This document shows, piece after piece, positions 40,488 to 49,019 of a DNA stretch of 64,000 bases (the stretch's first letter is position 1; every line of letters begins with the position of its first letter). The stretch is from Streptomyces iakyrus (GTDB lineage: Bacteria; Actinomycetota; Actinomycetes; Streptomycetales; Streptomycetaceae). The notes below the pieces were generated by a model. The model did not search any database. It was not told the DNA's origin and saw only the letters and a program-made list of their open reading frames with translations. Location of the stretch: assembly GCF_000717055.1 (NCBI RefSeq), contig NZ_JNXI01000017.1, positions 62,001 to 126,000 of the forward strand, given 5' to 3'. A program made the position numbers and the translations under genes.

Positions 40488-41051
40488 ATGGGACACGGAG
40501 GAAACGTCATCGACGAACTGGTGACCGATCACCGCGAGGTCGAGGAGATGTTCGGCAGGATCGAGGCACTGCCGTCCGGCCACCAGGACCGCAAGCTGTA
40601 CGCCGACCAGGTCACGATGGAGCTCGTACGGCACTCGGTGGCCGAGGAGGCATACCTGTACCCGGCGGTCCGCGAGCACGTGGCCGGCGGGGACGCCATC
40701 GCCGATCAGGAGCTCCAGGACCACGCCACGGCCGAGCAGATCATGAAGGATCTGGAGGGCTGTGACGCGGGCGACGCCGAGTTCGACCGTCTGATGGGCA
40801 TGCTCATGAGCGAGATCCGCTCGCACATCGCCGACGAGGAGGGCAACCTCTTCCCGCGGCTGCGGCAGGCCTGTCCGATGGACGCGCTCAACGAGCTGGG
40901 CGACAAGGTGCGCAAGGCGAAAAAGACCGCTCCGACCAGGCCCCACCCGGCAGCCCCCGACAAGCCCCCGGCGAACAAGCTGCTGGCCCCGGGCACCGGG
41001 ATGGTGGACCGGCTGCGGGACGCGCTGAGCGGCCGCGGCAAGTCCGAGTAG
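40488..41051 (+). CDS. Hemerythrin-like (HHE domain) protein
   Basis: A 187-residue protein; ATG at 40488 with GGAGG eight bases upstream (GTG at 40479 overlaps that signal and is rejected). Four-helix hemerythrin domain about 8-130 with di-iron ligands: His in TDHREVEEMF, His in HQDRKL region, HSVAEEAYLYPAV (HxxxE), QDHATAEQIM and IRSHIADEEGNLFP (HxxxE). A Lys/Pro-rich C-terminal extension (KKTAPTRPHPAAPDKPP) is unusual. Proteins of this type sense or carry oxygen or nitric oxide in stress responses. It stands alone between two terminators. Confidence 0.88.
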   Translation: MGHGGNVIDELVTDHREVEEMFGRIEALPSGHQDRKLYADQVTMELVRHSVAEEAYLYPAVREHVAGGDAIADQELQDHATAEQIMKDLEGCDAGDAEFDRLMGMLMSEIRSHIADEEGNLFPRLRQACPMDALNELGDKVRKAKKTAPTRPHPAAPDKPPANKLLAPGTGMVDRLRDALSGRGKSE

Positions 41052-41067
41052 GGCCGTCACCGTCTGT

Positions 41068-41099
41068 GCGGGGTCCGTCGCCTAGGCGACGGACCCCGC
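41068..41099 (+). terminator. Perfect 15-bp terminator after the hemerythrin gene
   Basis: Stem 41068-41082 (GCGGGGTCCGTCGCC) with 41085-41099 and a TA loop, 16 bases downstream of the stop codon. Confidence 0.9.
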
Positions 41100-41336
41100 T
41101 TCCGTGTGTGCGCGTGTGAGTAACCACACTGCGGCCTCAAGGCCCGTGCGCGGCAGGGAGTTTGGGAGGCGCGAGACGGCGGATCACGGTGCGGTGGAAC
41201 CGCTTCTCCGGTCCCCTCTGCCACGATGGGCGGCGCCGTACCCGTCGAGGGGAACCACCGCGCAGCGCGGCCGGTGTGTCCCGCCCCCTCGTCCCCCTCC
41301 TCCTGAGTCCTCCGACTCGTCTCCGAGTACCGCACT

Positions 41337-42650
41337 GTGTCTTCCTCCCCCTCCCCTGCCCTGCCCGCCTCCCGCTCGCCCTGGCGGTCCCTGCGGTACC
41401 GCAGCATGCGCTGGTGGTCCGTCGCGAACTTCGTGTCGAACGCCGGTACGTGGATGCAGCTCACCGTGCAGAACCTGCTGGTCCTGCAGATCACCGGGTC
41501 CGCCGCCGCGACGGGTCTTTCCATGTCCGTGCAGGCCGCCCCGGCGCTGCTGATCAGCGTGCTGGGCGGGGCCGCCGTCGACCGGTGGCCCCGCAAGCTG
41601 ACGGCCGCCGTGAGCCAGGCTCTGCTCGGCGCGATCGCGTTCACCACGGCCGTCCTCGTGGCGCTGGACCGGATCGACATGACCTCGCTGATGGTGCTGG
41701 CCGCCGTCACGGGTGTCGTCGCGACCGTCGACAACCCGGCGTGCGCGCTGCTGGGCAACGACCTCGTGCCGGCGGAGGACGTGCCCTCGGCCATCGGCGT
41801 CGGGGCGCTGGTGCACCAGGCGGGCCGCCTGGTGGGAGCGGCCCTGGCCGGTGTGGCGGTCGGGTTCCTCGGCACGTCCGCCGCGTACTTCGCGAACGGT
41901 CTTTCGTTCCTCTTCGTCGCCTCGGTCATCCCGTTCCTGCGGCCCGCCGCCGGAGCGGTGCGGCAGACCGGCCGGGAGCCCGAGGGCGGCGTCGGCTCGG
42001 ACCTGACCGTGCGCGAGGGGCTGGCCTACTTCGTGCGGCGGCCGCGCCTGGTCGCGCTGGCGGGTGTGACCGGGATCAGCGCGGTGTTCGGCCGCAACTA
42101 CGGGCTCACCCTGGCCGTGCTGGTCACCGGGCCGCTCGCGGGAGGCGCCGGTTCGTTCGGCACGGTGTCGACCGTGCTCGCCGCCGGCGGCATCCTCGGC
42201 GCGGTGCTGGGCGCCCGGCTGCGCCGGCCGTCGGTGCGGCTCGTGGGCACGCTGGCGGCCGCGGGGGCGCTGCTCCAGGTGGTGGCGGGCCTGTCGCCGT
42301 CGCTGGCGGTGCTGATCGTGCTGGTACTGCCCATGGCCGTGGTGGAGTCCGTCTCCGACACCGCCGGTACGGCCGTCCTGCAGACCGACCCGCCCGCCCA
42401 CCTGCGGGGACGGGTGCTGGGCGTGTGGGGCAGCATCGGCACGGTGTGGGGCCTGGGCGGCCCGCCCGCACTGGGCCTCCTCATGGAACTGGCCGGACCC
42501 CGCGGCGCCCTCGTCACCGGGGGACTGCTCATCGCCAGTGCGATCGGGACGGGCTCTCTGCTGCGCCGCCGCCGGGCCACGGCGCCGGTGCTGCTGCGCA
42601 AGGAGGACCACGACACCCTGGGCAAGCCGGCGCTCAGCCCGGCTGCCTGA
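41337..42650 (+). CDS. MFS transporter (DHA3/enterobactin-exporter type)
   Basis: A 437-residue membrane protein with a GTG start at 41337 (VSSSPSPALPASR); a downstream start is possible but the first helix begins around 25. About twelve hydrophobic helices. The cytoplasmic loop between helices 2 and 3 is GGAAVDRWPRKLTAAVSQAL, the MFS motif A in its DHA3-like form. RSMRWWSVANFVSNAGTWMQLTVQNLLVLQITG at helix 1 is typical of this exporter group. The last residues are charged. The substrate is unknown; relatives export drugs or siderophores. Confidence 0.9.
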   Translation: MSSSPSPALPASRSPWRSLRYRSMRWWSVANFVSNAGTWMQLTVQNLLVLQITGSAAATGLSMSVQAAPALLISVLGGAAVDRWPRKLTAAVSQALLGAIAFTTAVLVALDRIDMTSLMVLAAVTGVVATVDNPACALLGNDLVPAEDVPSAIGVGALVHQAGRLVGAALAGVAVGFLGTSAAYFANGLSFLFVASVIPFLRPAAGAVRQTGREPEGGVGSDLTVREGLAYFVRRPRLVALAGVTGISAVFGRNYGLTLAVLVTGPLAGGAGSFGTVSTVLAAGGILGAVLGARLRRPSVRLVGTLAAAGALLQVVAGLSPSLAVLIVLVLPMAVVESVSDTAGTAVLQTDPPAHLRGRVLGVWGSIGTVWGLGGPPALGLLMELAGPRGALVTGGLLIASAIGTGSLLRRRRATAPVLLRKEDHDTLGKPALSPAA

Positions 42651-42972
42651 ACCGGCTCGGCCCGGGGGCCCCGGGCACGCGGCCCGGACGGCGGCCGGAC
42701 CGGGCGGACATCAGCCTCCGGGGGGCCTGGCCCGGACGGCGGCCGGACCGGGGCGGCGTGCCGCGCGGCCCCGGGACAGGGGCTGCTGCCGTGTGTCACA
42801 CGGCGGCCCGCGTGCCCTCGCCATCGGCAGCCTCCGTCCCGCCTGCCCGGCACCGCCGGGGGCGTGACCGAGCGCCCGGGAGGGTGCTCCCCCGCGCAGC
42901 GGAACACCCCGCCGCCCCCGAGCCCTCGACGGGCCGCACGGCGGACACCGGCGGCTCGGCGTCCCAGGCGCC
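42651..42972. other. Non-coding gap with a long direct repeat
   Basis: 322 bases between the MFS gene and the end of the ADP-heptose cluster, both pointing into the gap. It carries a 24-bp direct repeat and a small GCCCGGGG hairpin at 42660-42676 that may help to end transcription. No gene is supported here. Confidence 0.6.
42681..42752. repeat. Perfect 24-bp direct repeat, period 48
   Basis: GGCCCGGACGGCGGCCGGAC followed by CGGG occurs at 42681-42704 and again at 42729-42752. The unit also contains internal symmetry (CCGGACGGCGGCCGG-like). It lies in the gap between convergent operons. Confidence 0.8.
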
Positions 42973-44370
42973 CTACGGTCGCAGGGCCGCCTGTGCCGCC
43001 ACCGCCGCGCGGCGGGCCAGCAGGGTCGTGGAGCGGCCGTCGAGGTAGGGCAGGACCACGGCCTGGCCGCCCCAGGTGCGGAGCACCTCCGCTTCGGGCA
43101 GGTCCTGGACGGAGTAGTCGCCGCCCTTGACCCAGACGTCCGGCCGCAGCCGGGCCAGTACCGCCTCGGGGGTGTCCTCCTCGAAGACCGCGACGGCGTC
43201 GACACTGCCGAGCGCGGCCAGGACGCGGGCGCGGTCCGCCGCCGGGTTGAGGGGGCGGCCCGGGCCCTTGCGGCGGGCGACGGACGCGTCGGAGTTCAGG
43301 CACACGATGAGGCAGTCGCCGATGCGCCGGGCGCTCTCCAGCAGGCCGACGTGACCGGCGTGCACCAGGTCGAAGCAGCCTCCGGTGGCGACGACGGTGC
43401 CGCCCCTGGACCGGACCCGCTCGGCCAGGCCGAACGCGTCGTGCGCCGGCTCGGCGGCGGGGCCGGGGGCGGGCTCGGTCCGCCACAGGCCGGGGTTGCC
43501 CGCCCCGCCCGCCGCGACGAACGCGGCCGCCTCGGCGACGGCCCGTTGCAGCGCCTCCTCGGGCAGCAGGCCGTCGGCGAGGGCCGCCGCCGTCGTGGCG
43601 GCGAAGCAGTCACCCGCGCCGCAGGGGTCCCCGGCAGCCCGGTAGGGCACGGGGACGAGCATCGGCGTGCCGGAGCCCGGCCGGACCAGCAGCACCCCGC
43701 GTTCGCCGAGGGTGACGGCGACACCGGCCGCTCGCCAGCGTTCGGCGAGACGGGCCCCCCTCTCGGCGTACGCGCCCAGCGTGGTGTCCCCGGAACCGGG
43801 GTGCAGGGCCCGTGCCTCGGCCGCGTTGGGGGTGACGAGGCGGGCCCCCGGCACCGGCGGGTCGCCCTGGGGGTGCGGGTCCCACACCAGGGGCGTGCGG
43901 CGGGCGGCGTCCTCCAGGAGCGGCCGCAGGGCCCCGGCCGTGTGCCGGCCGTAGTCGGCCACCAGGACGGCGTGCGCGCCGGCCAGGGCCTCACGGACCG
44001 CGTCACCGGGCTCGCCGGGGGTTCCGCCGCCCCGGTCGATGCGGACCACCGGCCGCCCGCCGGCGAGGACGCGGGTCTTGACCGGCAGGGTGCCGTCCAG
44101 CGGGATCTCCAGCAGCCGGACCCGGCCGCGCAGCCCGCGCCGTACCGCCTCGCTGGCCTCGTCGTCGCCGAGCGCGGTCACCAGGACCACGTCCCGGCCA
44201 CCGCGGGCGGCGAGGGCGGCGGCCAGACCGGCTCCGCCGGGGTGGCGGCGGTCGCCGGTGACGTCGACGACCGGGGCGGGGGCGTCCGGGGCGAGGCGGG
44301 TGGAGACGCCCTCGATGTCCTCGTCGAGGAGGACGTCCCCCACGACGACGAGGGGGTGGGGGCCGGTCAT
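42973..44370 (-). CDS. hldE: Bifunctional heptose 7-phosphate kinase / heptose 1-phosphate adenylyltransferase
   Basis: A 465-residue enzyme; ATG at 44370 overlapping the gmhA stop (ATGA). The N-terminal PfkB kinase domain (about 1-310) has GGAGLAAALAARGG, VADYGRH and the catalytic GDPCGAGDCFAAT (Asp in GAGD). The C-terminal nucleotidyltransferase domain (about 330-465) has TGGCFDLVHAGHVGLLESAR with the HxGH motif and a KGGDYS loop. It phosphorylates D-glycero-D-manno-heptose 7-phosphate and later adenylates heptose 1-phosphate, giving ADP-heptose with GmhA and GmhB. The domain order is the same as in enterobacterial HldE. Streptomycetes have no LPS, so the sugar goes to another glycoconjugate. 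Confidence 0.93.
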   Translation of the reverse strand: MTGPHPLVVVGDVLLDEDIEGVSTRLAPDAPAPVVDVTGDRRHPGGAGLAAALAARGGRDVVLVTALGDDEASEAVRRGLRGRVRLLEIPLDGTLPVKTRVLAGGRPVVRIDRGGGTPGEPGDAVREALAGAHAVLVADYGRHTAGALRPLLEDAARRTPLVWDPHPQGDPPVPGARLVTPNAAEARALHPGSGDTTLGAYAERGARLAERWRAAGVAVTLGERGVLLVRPGSGTPMLVPVPYRAAGDPCGAGDCFAATTAAALADGLLPEEALQRAVAEAAAFVAAGGAGNPGLWRTEPAPGPAAEPAHDAFGLAERVRSRGGTVVATGGCFDLVHAGHVGLLESARRIGDCLIVCLNSDASVARRKGPGRPLNPAADRARVLAALGSVDAVAVFEEDTPEAVLARLRPDVWVKGGDYSVQDLPEAEVLRTWGGQAVVLPYLDGRSTTLLARRAAVAAQAALRP

Positions 44371-45008
44371 GACGTGCTCCCGTGGGTGAGGACCGCGCGG
44401 TGTGCCGGCAGCGCGGACACGGCCGTGTCGAAGCACTCGCAGAGCAGGTGGACGGCGACGAGATGGATCTCCTGGACGTTGGCGGTGCTGCCGGCGTCGA
44501 CGCACAGGGCTTCGTGGGCGGCTTCCGTGAGGGGGTTGGGGCCACGTCCGGTCAGGGCCCACACGCGCAGTCCGGCCTGCCGGGCCGTCACGGCGGCGGC
44601 GATGAGGTTGGGGCTGCGCCCCGAGGTGGAGAGCAGCATCAGGACGTCGCCGGGGCGGCCGTGGGCGGTGACCTGACGGGCGTAGACGTGGTCGAAGCCG
44701 TAGTCGTTGCCGATGGCGGTCATGCTGGACGTCTCGGCGTGCAGGGCGAGCGCGGAGTAGGCGCGGCGTTCCCGGCGGTAGCGGCCGACCAGTTCGGCGG
44801 TGAGGTGCTGGGCCTGGGCGGCGCTGCCGCCGTTGCCCGCGGCCAGCAGCCGTCCGCCGCCGGTGAGGACGTCGGCGAGACGGCCGCCCCAGTCCGCGAG
44901 CCGGTCGAGCCCCTGCCTGCGGAATCCTCCGAGGGATTCCTCCAGTGACCGGCAGTGCAGTCGCGCGGTTTCCAGGACGGGGTGTGCGGGGGGTTCGCGT
45001 TCGCTCAT
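44367..45008 (-). CDS. gmhA: Sedoheptulose 7-phosphate isomerase (SIS domain)
   Basis: A 213-residue cytoplasmic enzyme with start MSEREPPAHPVLE at 45008. SIS-fold motifs: LAAGNGGSAAQAQHLTAELVGRY (about 55-77; phosphate loop NGGSA and His-Glu pair of GmhA), SSMTAIGNDYGFDHVYARQV, LSTSGRSPNLIAAA (second phosphate loop) and a C-terminal EIHLVAVHLLCECFD with zinc-type ligands. It converts sedoheptulose 7-phosphate to D-glycero-D-manno-heptose 7-phosphate, the first step to ADP-heptose. It overlaps hldE by four bases and is 108 bases downstream of the glycosyltransferase gene. Confidence 0.92.
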   Translation of the reverse strand: MSEREPPAHPVLETARLHCRSLEESLGGFRRQGLDRLADWGGRLADVLTGGGRLLAAGNGGSAAQAQHLTAELVGRYRRERRAYSALALHAETSSMTAIGNDYGFDHVYARQVTAHGRPGDVLMLLSTSGRSPNLIAAAVTARQAGLRVWALTGRGPNPLTEAAHEALCVDAGSTANVQEIHLVAVHLLCECFDTAVSALPAHRAVLTHGSTS

Positions 45009-45116
45009 GTCGATCGGGCGTACCGCCGTGGGTGACGGCGGCGAACCCGCACCTCCTTCGGATGTCGAACGTCGGGCCTTGGTGGCTGTCGTCGGGCGGG
45101 GAGCGGGTCCGGGCGG

Positions 45117-46394
45117 TCAGCCGGCGCGGGTCGCGGCGGGCTCGGTGTCGAGGACTTCGCAGTAGGCGGCCTCGGTGGCGGCGGCGACCCGGCCCCAGCC
45201 GTACCGGCTCAGGACGCGCCGTCGGCCGGCCGCGCCGCAGGCCGCGCGGGCCTCCGGGTCGGCGAGCAGCGCGGCGACGGCGGCGGCCAGGGCCGCCGGG
45301 TCGCGGGGCGGCACCAGCCGCCCGGTGCCGGGGTCGGCGACGGTGTCGAGCTGCCCGCCGACCGCGCTGGCCACGACGGGCACGCCGCAGGCCATGGCCT
45401 CCAGCGGGACGATGCCGAAGGGTTCGTAGTCGGCGGGGCAGACGACGACGTCCGCTGAGCGCAGCAGCGACGGCACCTTTTCGCTGGGAAGGGCACCGGT
45501 GAAGCGGACGCGGTCGGCGACCCCGGCGTCCCGGGCGATGCCGCGCAGCCGCCGCACCTCCGGGTCGCCGTCGAGCCGGCCGGCGGGCGGCCCGCCGACC
45601 ACGACCAGCTCGGTCCCGGGCAGCCGGGCCAGTGCGGTGACGGTGACGGCGGCGCCCTTGCGCGGCACGAGCCGGCCCAGCTGGAGGATCCGGTGCGGGT
45701 ACGGTCCGCGCGGTGCGGCCGGGCCCTTCGGCGTGAACCGGTCGGTGTCGACGCCGCACGGCACGATGCCGACCTGGTGCGGGGGAATGCCCATCAGGGC
45801 CAGTTCGCGGGCCTCGTCCCGGCAGGTGGCGATGACGCGGTCGCAGCCGAGACCGACCTCGATCTCGCCGGGGATCCGCTCCGGCGGACTGGTGTCGGCG
45901 AGCCGCTGGTGCCGCCTCTTCACCGTGCCGAGGGCGTGGTAGGTGTGCAGCAGGGGCAGGCCGTGCTCGCGGGCCGCGCGCAGGGCGGCCAGGCCCGACA
46001 TCCAGTAGTGGGAGTGCACGACGTCGGGGGTCCGGGTGCGCCAGGCGCTTGCGAGGTGGCGGCCGAAGGCGTCCATGTGCGGCAGGAGCTCGTCCTTGGG
46101 GAGCGGCTCGGCCGGCCCCGCGGGTACGTGGTGCACCTCGACGCCGTCGCGCAGTTCCGTCCGGCAGGGCAGGTCGGGCGCGTCGCGGCGGGTGTGGACG
46201 GTGACGCGGTGGCCGCGGTCGGCGAGTGCGGCGGCGAGGCAGGCGACGTGGACGTTCTGTCCGCCGGCGTCGACGCCGCCGAGCGCGGCCAGGGGGCTGG
46301 CGTGCTCGGAGACGAGCGCGATGGCGAGGACGCCCGGGTCGAGCGGGTCGCCGCCGAGCGGTCCGGCCGGGAGGGGACTGAGGGACGGGGTCAT
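45117..46394 (-). CDS. GT4-family glycosyltransferase
   Basis: A 425-residue GT-B fold enzyme; ATG at 46394 overlapping the previous stop by four bases. N-terminal acceptor domain opens with IALVSEHASPLAALGGVDAGGQNVHV, the sucrose-synthase-like GG(A/Q)N nucleotide loop seen in GT4 enzymes, and has HSHYWMSGLAAL. The C-terminal donor domain holds LQLGRLVPRKG and the E-x7-E motif EPFGIVPLEAMACGVPVVAS. It is a retaining transferase using a nucleotide sugar, plausibly ADP-heptose in this cluster. The overall sequence resembles Streptomyces enzymes annotated as mannosyl- or sucrose-type transferases. Confidence 0.9.
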   Translation of the reverse strand: MTPSLSPLPAGPLGGDPLDPGVLAIALVSEHASPLAALGGVDAGGQNVHVACLAAALADRGHRVTVHTRRDAPDLPCRTELRDGVEVHHVPAGPAEPLPKDELLPHMDAFGRHLASAWRTRTPDVVHSHYWMSGLAALRAAREHGLPLLHTYHALGTVKRRHQRLADTSPPERIPGEIEVGLGCDRVIATCRDEARELALMGIPPHQVGIVPCGVDTDRFTPKGPAAPRGPYPHRILQLGRLVPRKGAAVTVTALARLPGTELVVVGGPPAGRLDGDPEVRRLRGIARDAGVADRVRFTGALPSEKVPSLLRSADVVVCPADYEPFGIVPLEAMACGVPVVASAVGGQLDTVADPGTGRLVPPRDPAALAAAVAALLADPEARAACGAAGRRRVLSRYGWGRVAAATEAAYCEVLDTEPAATRAG

Positions 46395-47356
46395 GAGCAC
46401 ACCTCCGTGATCAGGCGCTCCCAGTCGGCCAGGAAGCGCTTGAGCCCGTAGCGTTCGAGGGCCTCCTGCCGGGCGCGGGCTCCGTCCGCGGCCGCCGCCT
46501 CCGGTTCGTGGAGGTAGCGGCGGGCGGCGCGGGCCAGGACGTCGGGGCGGGTGGTCAGGGTGCCGGCACCGGGCGGGACCGCCTCGACCGCCTCGGTGGT
46601 GGCGAGCGCCAGCACGGGCAGGCCCAGGTGCATCGCCTCCAGCAGGGACAGGCCGAGGGAGGTCCAGCGCACCGGGTGCAGGTACATGCGGCGTTCGGCC
46701 AGGGCCGTGTGCAGCTCGCTCTGGGGAAGGTCGGCCGTACGGCAGCGGTCGGCCGGCAGGCCGAGGTGTCCGGCCAGGCCGTCGGTGCCCATGCCGAAGA
46801 CGTCGAGCGGCACGGCCTCGGCCAGTGCAGGCAGCAGGTCCGTTCCGGTGTACCGGGCGCGTCGCACGGGTTCGTTGACGACGACGGCGGCGCGGGCGAG
46901 CCGGCCGCTGTAGCGGTGGCCCGGGTCGACGATGCCGTGCTCGATCACCTCGGTCCGGGTGGTGCCGCAGTCCCAGAACAGCCGGTTGAAGTGGGTGACG
47001 TGGACGAGCGTCAGGTCGTCGCGGCCGGCGCACGGGTGCCGGGTGTCCGGCACGTCGCCGGCCGGCGCGTTGTGCTCCAGGTACACCGCGGGCACGTCCC
47101 GGCCGGGGCGGCGTCCGCCGAGCCACCGTTCGGCCAGCGCCGCCTCGTGAGGCCGCTGGAGAAGGACCAGGTCGACCCGCGTGTCGCGGAGTTCCTCCGG
47201 AGTGACCTCGCGGACCGAGGACGGCCAGGTGAAGGTGCGGGCCCGCCCGAGGCCGTCCGGGCCGCGGCCGGGGGTGACGGGGACGAGGTAGGTGTGCGGG
47301 CCCTGGACGAACGCGGTGGTCCAGGAGCCGTGCACGTGCCACAGCAGGATGTTCAT
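46391..47356 (-). CDS. Glycosyltransferase (GT-B, GT4-like)
   Basis: A 321-residue cytoplasmic enzyme; start taken as MNILLWHVHGSWTTAF (47356), which overlaps the upstream stop as ATGA; the longer frame is shadow sequence. The N-terminal half contains LEHNAPAGDVPDTRHP and VHVTHFNRLFWDCG. The donor half ends with MYLHPVRWTSLGLSLLEAMHLGLPVLA, a variant of the GT4 E-x7-E region, then LTTRPDVLARAARRYLHEPE. It lacks the usual length of GT4 enzymes (about 370-400), with a shortened N-terminal domain. Donor and acceptor are unknown. Confidence 0.8.
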   Translation of the reverse strand: MNILLWHVHGSWTTAFVQGPHTYLVPVTPGRGPDGLGRARTFTWPSSVREVTPEELRDTRVDLVLLQRPHEAALAERWLGGRRPGRDVPAVYLEHNAPAGDVPDTRHPCAGRDDLTLVHVTHFNRLFWDCGTTRTEVIEHGIVDPGHRYSGRLARAAVVVNEPVRRARYTGTDLLPALAEAVPLDVFGMGTDGLAGHLGLPADRCRTADLPQSELHTALAERRMYLHPVRWTSLGLSLLEAMHLGLPVLALATTEAVEAVPPGAGTLTTRPDVLARAARRYLHEPEAAAADGARARQEALERYGLKRFLADWERLITEVCS

Positions 47357-48414
47357 ACGGCCGCTCCTCGCTGGGTGTGTTCTCCCCGGCCCGCCGGGTG
47401 GTCCGTGAGGGCCGCCACGGCGGCGAGCACCTCCTCGTCGCCGATGCCGTCGAGGCAGGGGTGCCCCGGCACCGGGCAGTGCCTGGCCCGGGTGTCCGCG
47501 CACGCGGCGTGCGGGTCGCCGAGCACGACGTGCGGTACGCCGTAGGGGGCCCACCGTTCGGCCGGTACGACCGGCGCGAAGAGGCTGACGACGGGCGTGC
47601 CCACGGCGGCGGCCAGATGCGCCGGGCCGGTGTTGCCGGCCACCACGGCGCGGGCCGCCGCCAGGACTCCGGCCAGCTGCGGCAGGTCGGTGGCGCCGCC
47701 GAGGTCCAGGGCGTGCCGCCCGGCGACCCGGGCGGTCAGCTCGCGCTCGGCGCGCCCGCCGGTGACGACCACGCGGTGACCCGCCGCGGACAGCGCGGCC
47801 ACGGCACGTGCCGCGCGGCCCGGTGTCCAGGCCCGTGCGGGCACGGCCGCGCCGGGGTGGAGGACGACGTACGGGCCGGGCCCGGTGAGGTGGGTGGTGG
47901 GCGACGGCGGCTGGACGCGCAGCCGGCCGTCGTCGCCGTGCGGGAGCTCGAAACCGGCGGCGCGGGCCAGGTCGAGGGCGGCCAGGGCCTCGTGACGGTG
48001 CGGCCGTCTGCGGTGCCGCAGGTCGAGGAGGGCGCCCGGGTAGTCCTCGCAGTCGGCGGCGGTCCGTCCGATCCCGGCCAGCTTCAGCAGGAGGGCGATG
48101 GGCAGTGGGCTCTGGTGGTAGGACACCAGCACGATCGCGCGGTCGAAGCGGCCTGCCGTGAGGGTCTCCATCAGTCGCCGGGTGGCCGCCCGCGTGACCG
48201 GCGGCGGCTCCAGGCCGACCCAGGGGGCGTCGTAGGTCAGCACCTCGTCGACGCCGGGCAGCATCCGCCCGGCCGGGGCGCCCTGGGGTCCGCAGAGCAG
48301 GGCGGTGCGGGAGGATCCGGCGGCGACGGCCCGTACGGCGGGGCCCGCCAGGAGGACGTCTCCGGAGCTGTCGAGGCGGACCACGAGGGTGCGGGGAAGG
48401 CGGGTCGGGGTCAT
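47353..48414 (-). CDS. GT9-family glycosyltransferase (heptosyltransferase-like)
   Basis: A 353-residue enzyme; ATG at 48414 overlapping the upstream stop by four bases. It matches the ADP-heptose:LPS heptosyltransferase family: LVVRLDSSGDVLLAGPAVRAVA at the N-terminus (the R-x-D-x-x-G-D-V-L loop), LHPGAAVPARAWTPGRAARAVAAL at the start of the donor domain, and VAGNTGPAHLAAAVGTPVVSLFAP near the C-terminus, which binds the ADP moiety. With hldE, gmhA and gmhB in the same cluster this is the best candidate for transferring heptose. In bacteria without LPS the acceptor must be another polymer or lipid. Confidence 0.9.
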   Translation of the reverse strand: MTPTRLPRTLVVRLDSSGDVLLAGPAVRAVAAGSSRTALLCGPQGAPAGRMLPGVDEVLTYDAPWVGLEPPPVTRAATRRLMETLTAGRFDRAIVLVSYHQSPLPIALLLKLAGIGRTAADCEDYPGALLDLRHRRRPHRHEALAALDLARAAGFELPHGDDGRLRVQPPSPTTHLTGPGPYVVLHPGAAVPARAWTPGRAARAVAALSAAGHRVVVTGGRAERELTARVAGRHALDLGGATDLPQLAGVLAAARAVVAGNTGPAHLAAAVGTPVVSLFAPVVPAERWAPYGVPHVVLGDPHAACADTRARHCPVPGHPCLDGIGDEEVLAAVAALTDHPAGRGEHTQRGAAV

Positions 48415-49019
48415 CGCGGCTCCCGGGCCGCGAGGGCCGGGCCGAGGACGAGATCCACGGCCGTCGGCAGGTCCGGTGCCGTGGTCCCGGCCGCCGCTGC
48501 CTCCTCGGCCCGGGTGACAGCCGTGGGGACCAGGACTCCGCGGGCTCCCGCGGCCCGCGCCGCCTCCATGTCGGCTCCGATGTCGCCGATGACGGCGGTG
48601 CGCTCCGGCGGGACGGCGAGGCGGCGGCACGCGGCCAGGATCAGTCCGGGGGCCGGTTTGCGGCAGTCGCAGCCCGCCTCCGGCGCGTGCGGGCACACGG
48701 CCCAGACGGCGAACGGCCCGAGCAGCTCCTCCACCCGCAGCCGTACGGCCTCGACCGCGTGGCGGGTGAGCAGGCCCCGGGCCACGCCCGACTGGTTGGT
48801 GACGACGCCGACGGGCACCCCGGCGGCGCGCACGGCGTCCACGGCCTGCCGGGCACCGGGCATGAGCGCGACCAGCGAGGGGTCGCCGTTGTAGGGGACG
48901 TCGGCGACGAGCGTGCCGTCGCGGTCGAAGAGGACGGCCGCGGGCAGCGGACTGCCCGGATCGTACGGGCGCTGCCGCACGTCCCCGGAGAGCAGCCAGG
49001 GGCCTGGACGCGGCGTCAT
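48411..49019 (-). CDS. gmhB: Heptose 1,7-bisphosphate 7-phosphatase (HAD family)
   Basis: A 202-residue enzyme; ATG at 49019 overlapping the upstream stop. HAD-IIIA motifs: AAVLFDRDGTLVADVPYNGDP (two catalytic Asp), VVTNQSGVARGLL, and RTAVIGDIGADMEAA. The zinc loop CPHAPEAGCDCRKPAPG (C-x-H...C-x-C) is the mark of GmhB. It removes the 7-phosphate from heptose 1,7-bisphosphate between the two HldE steps. The preceding N-terminal 25 residues (GPWLLSGDVRQRPY) are an extension. Gene order places it inside the glycosyltransferase operon, not next to hldE. Confidence 0.9.
   Translation of the reverse strand: MTPRPGPWLLSGDVRQRPYDPGSPLPAAVLFDRDGTLVADVPYNGDPSLVALMPGARQAVDAVRAAGVPVGVVTNQSGVARGLLTRHAVEAVRLRVEELLGPFAVWAVCPHAPEAGCDCRKPAPGLILAACRRLAVPPERTAVIGDIGADMEAARAAGARGVLVPTAVTRAEEAAAAGTTAPDLPTAVDLVLGPALAAREPR

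Noticed and set aside
42973..45759. 928-residue fusion of HldE with upstream sequence
   Set aside because: HldE motifs begin at the ATG at 44370; upstream residues are the shifted-frame shadow of gmhA and the GT4 gene.
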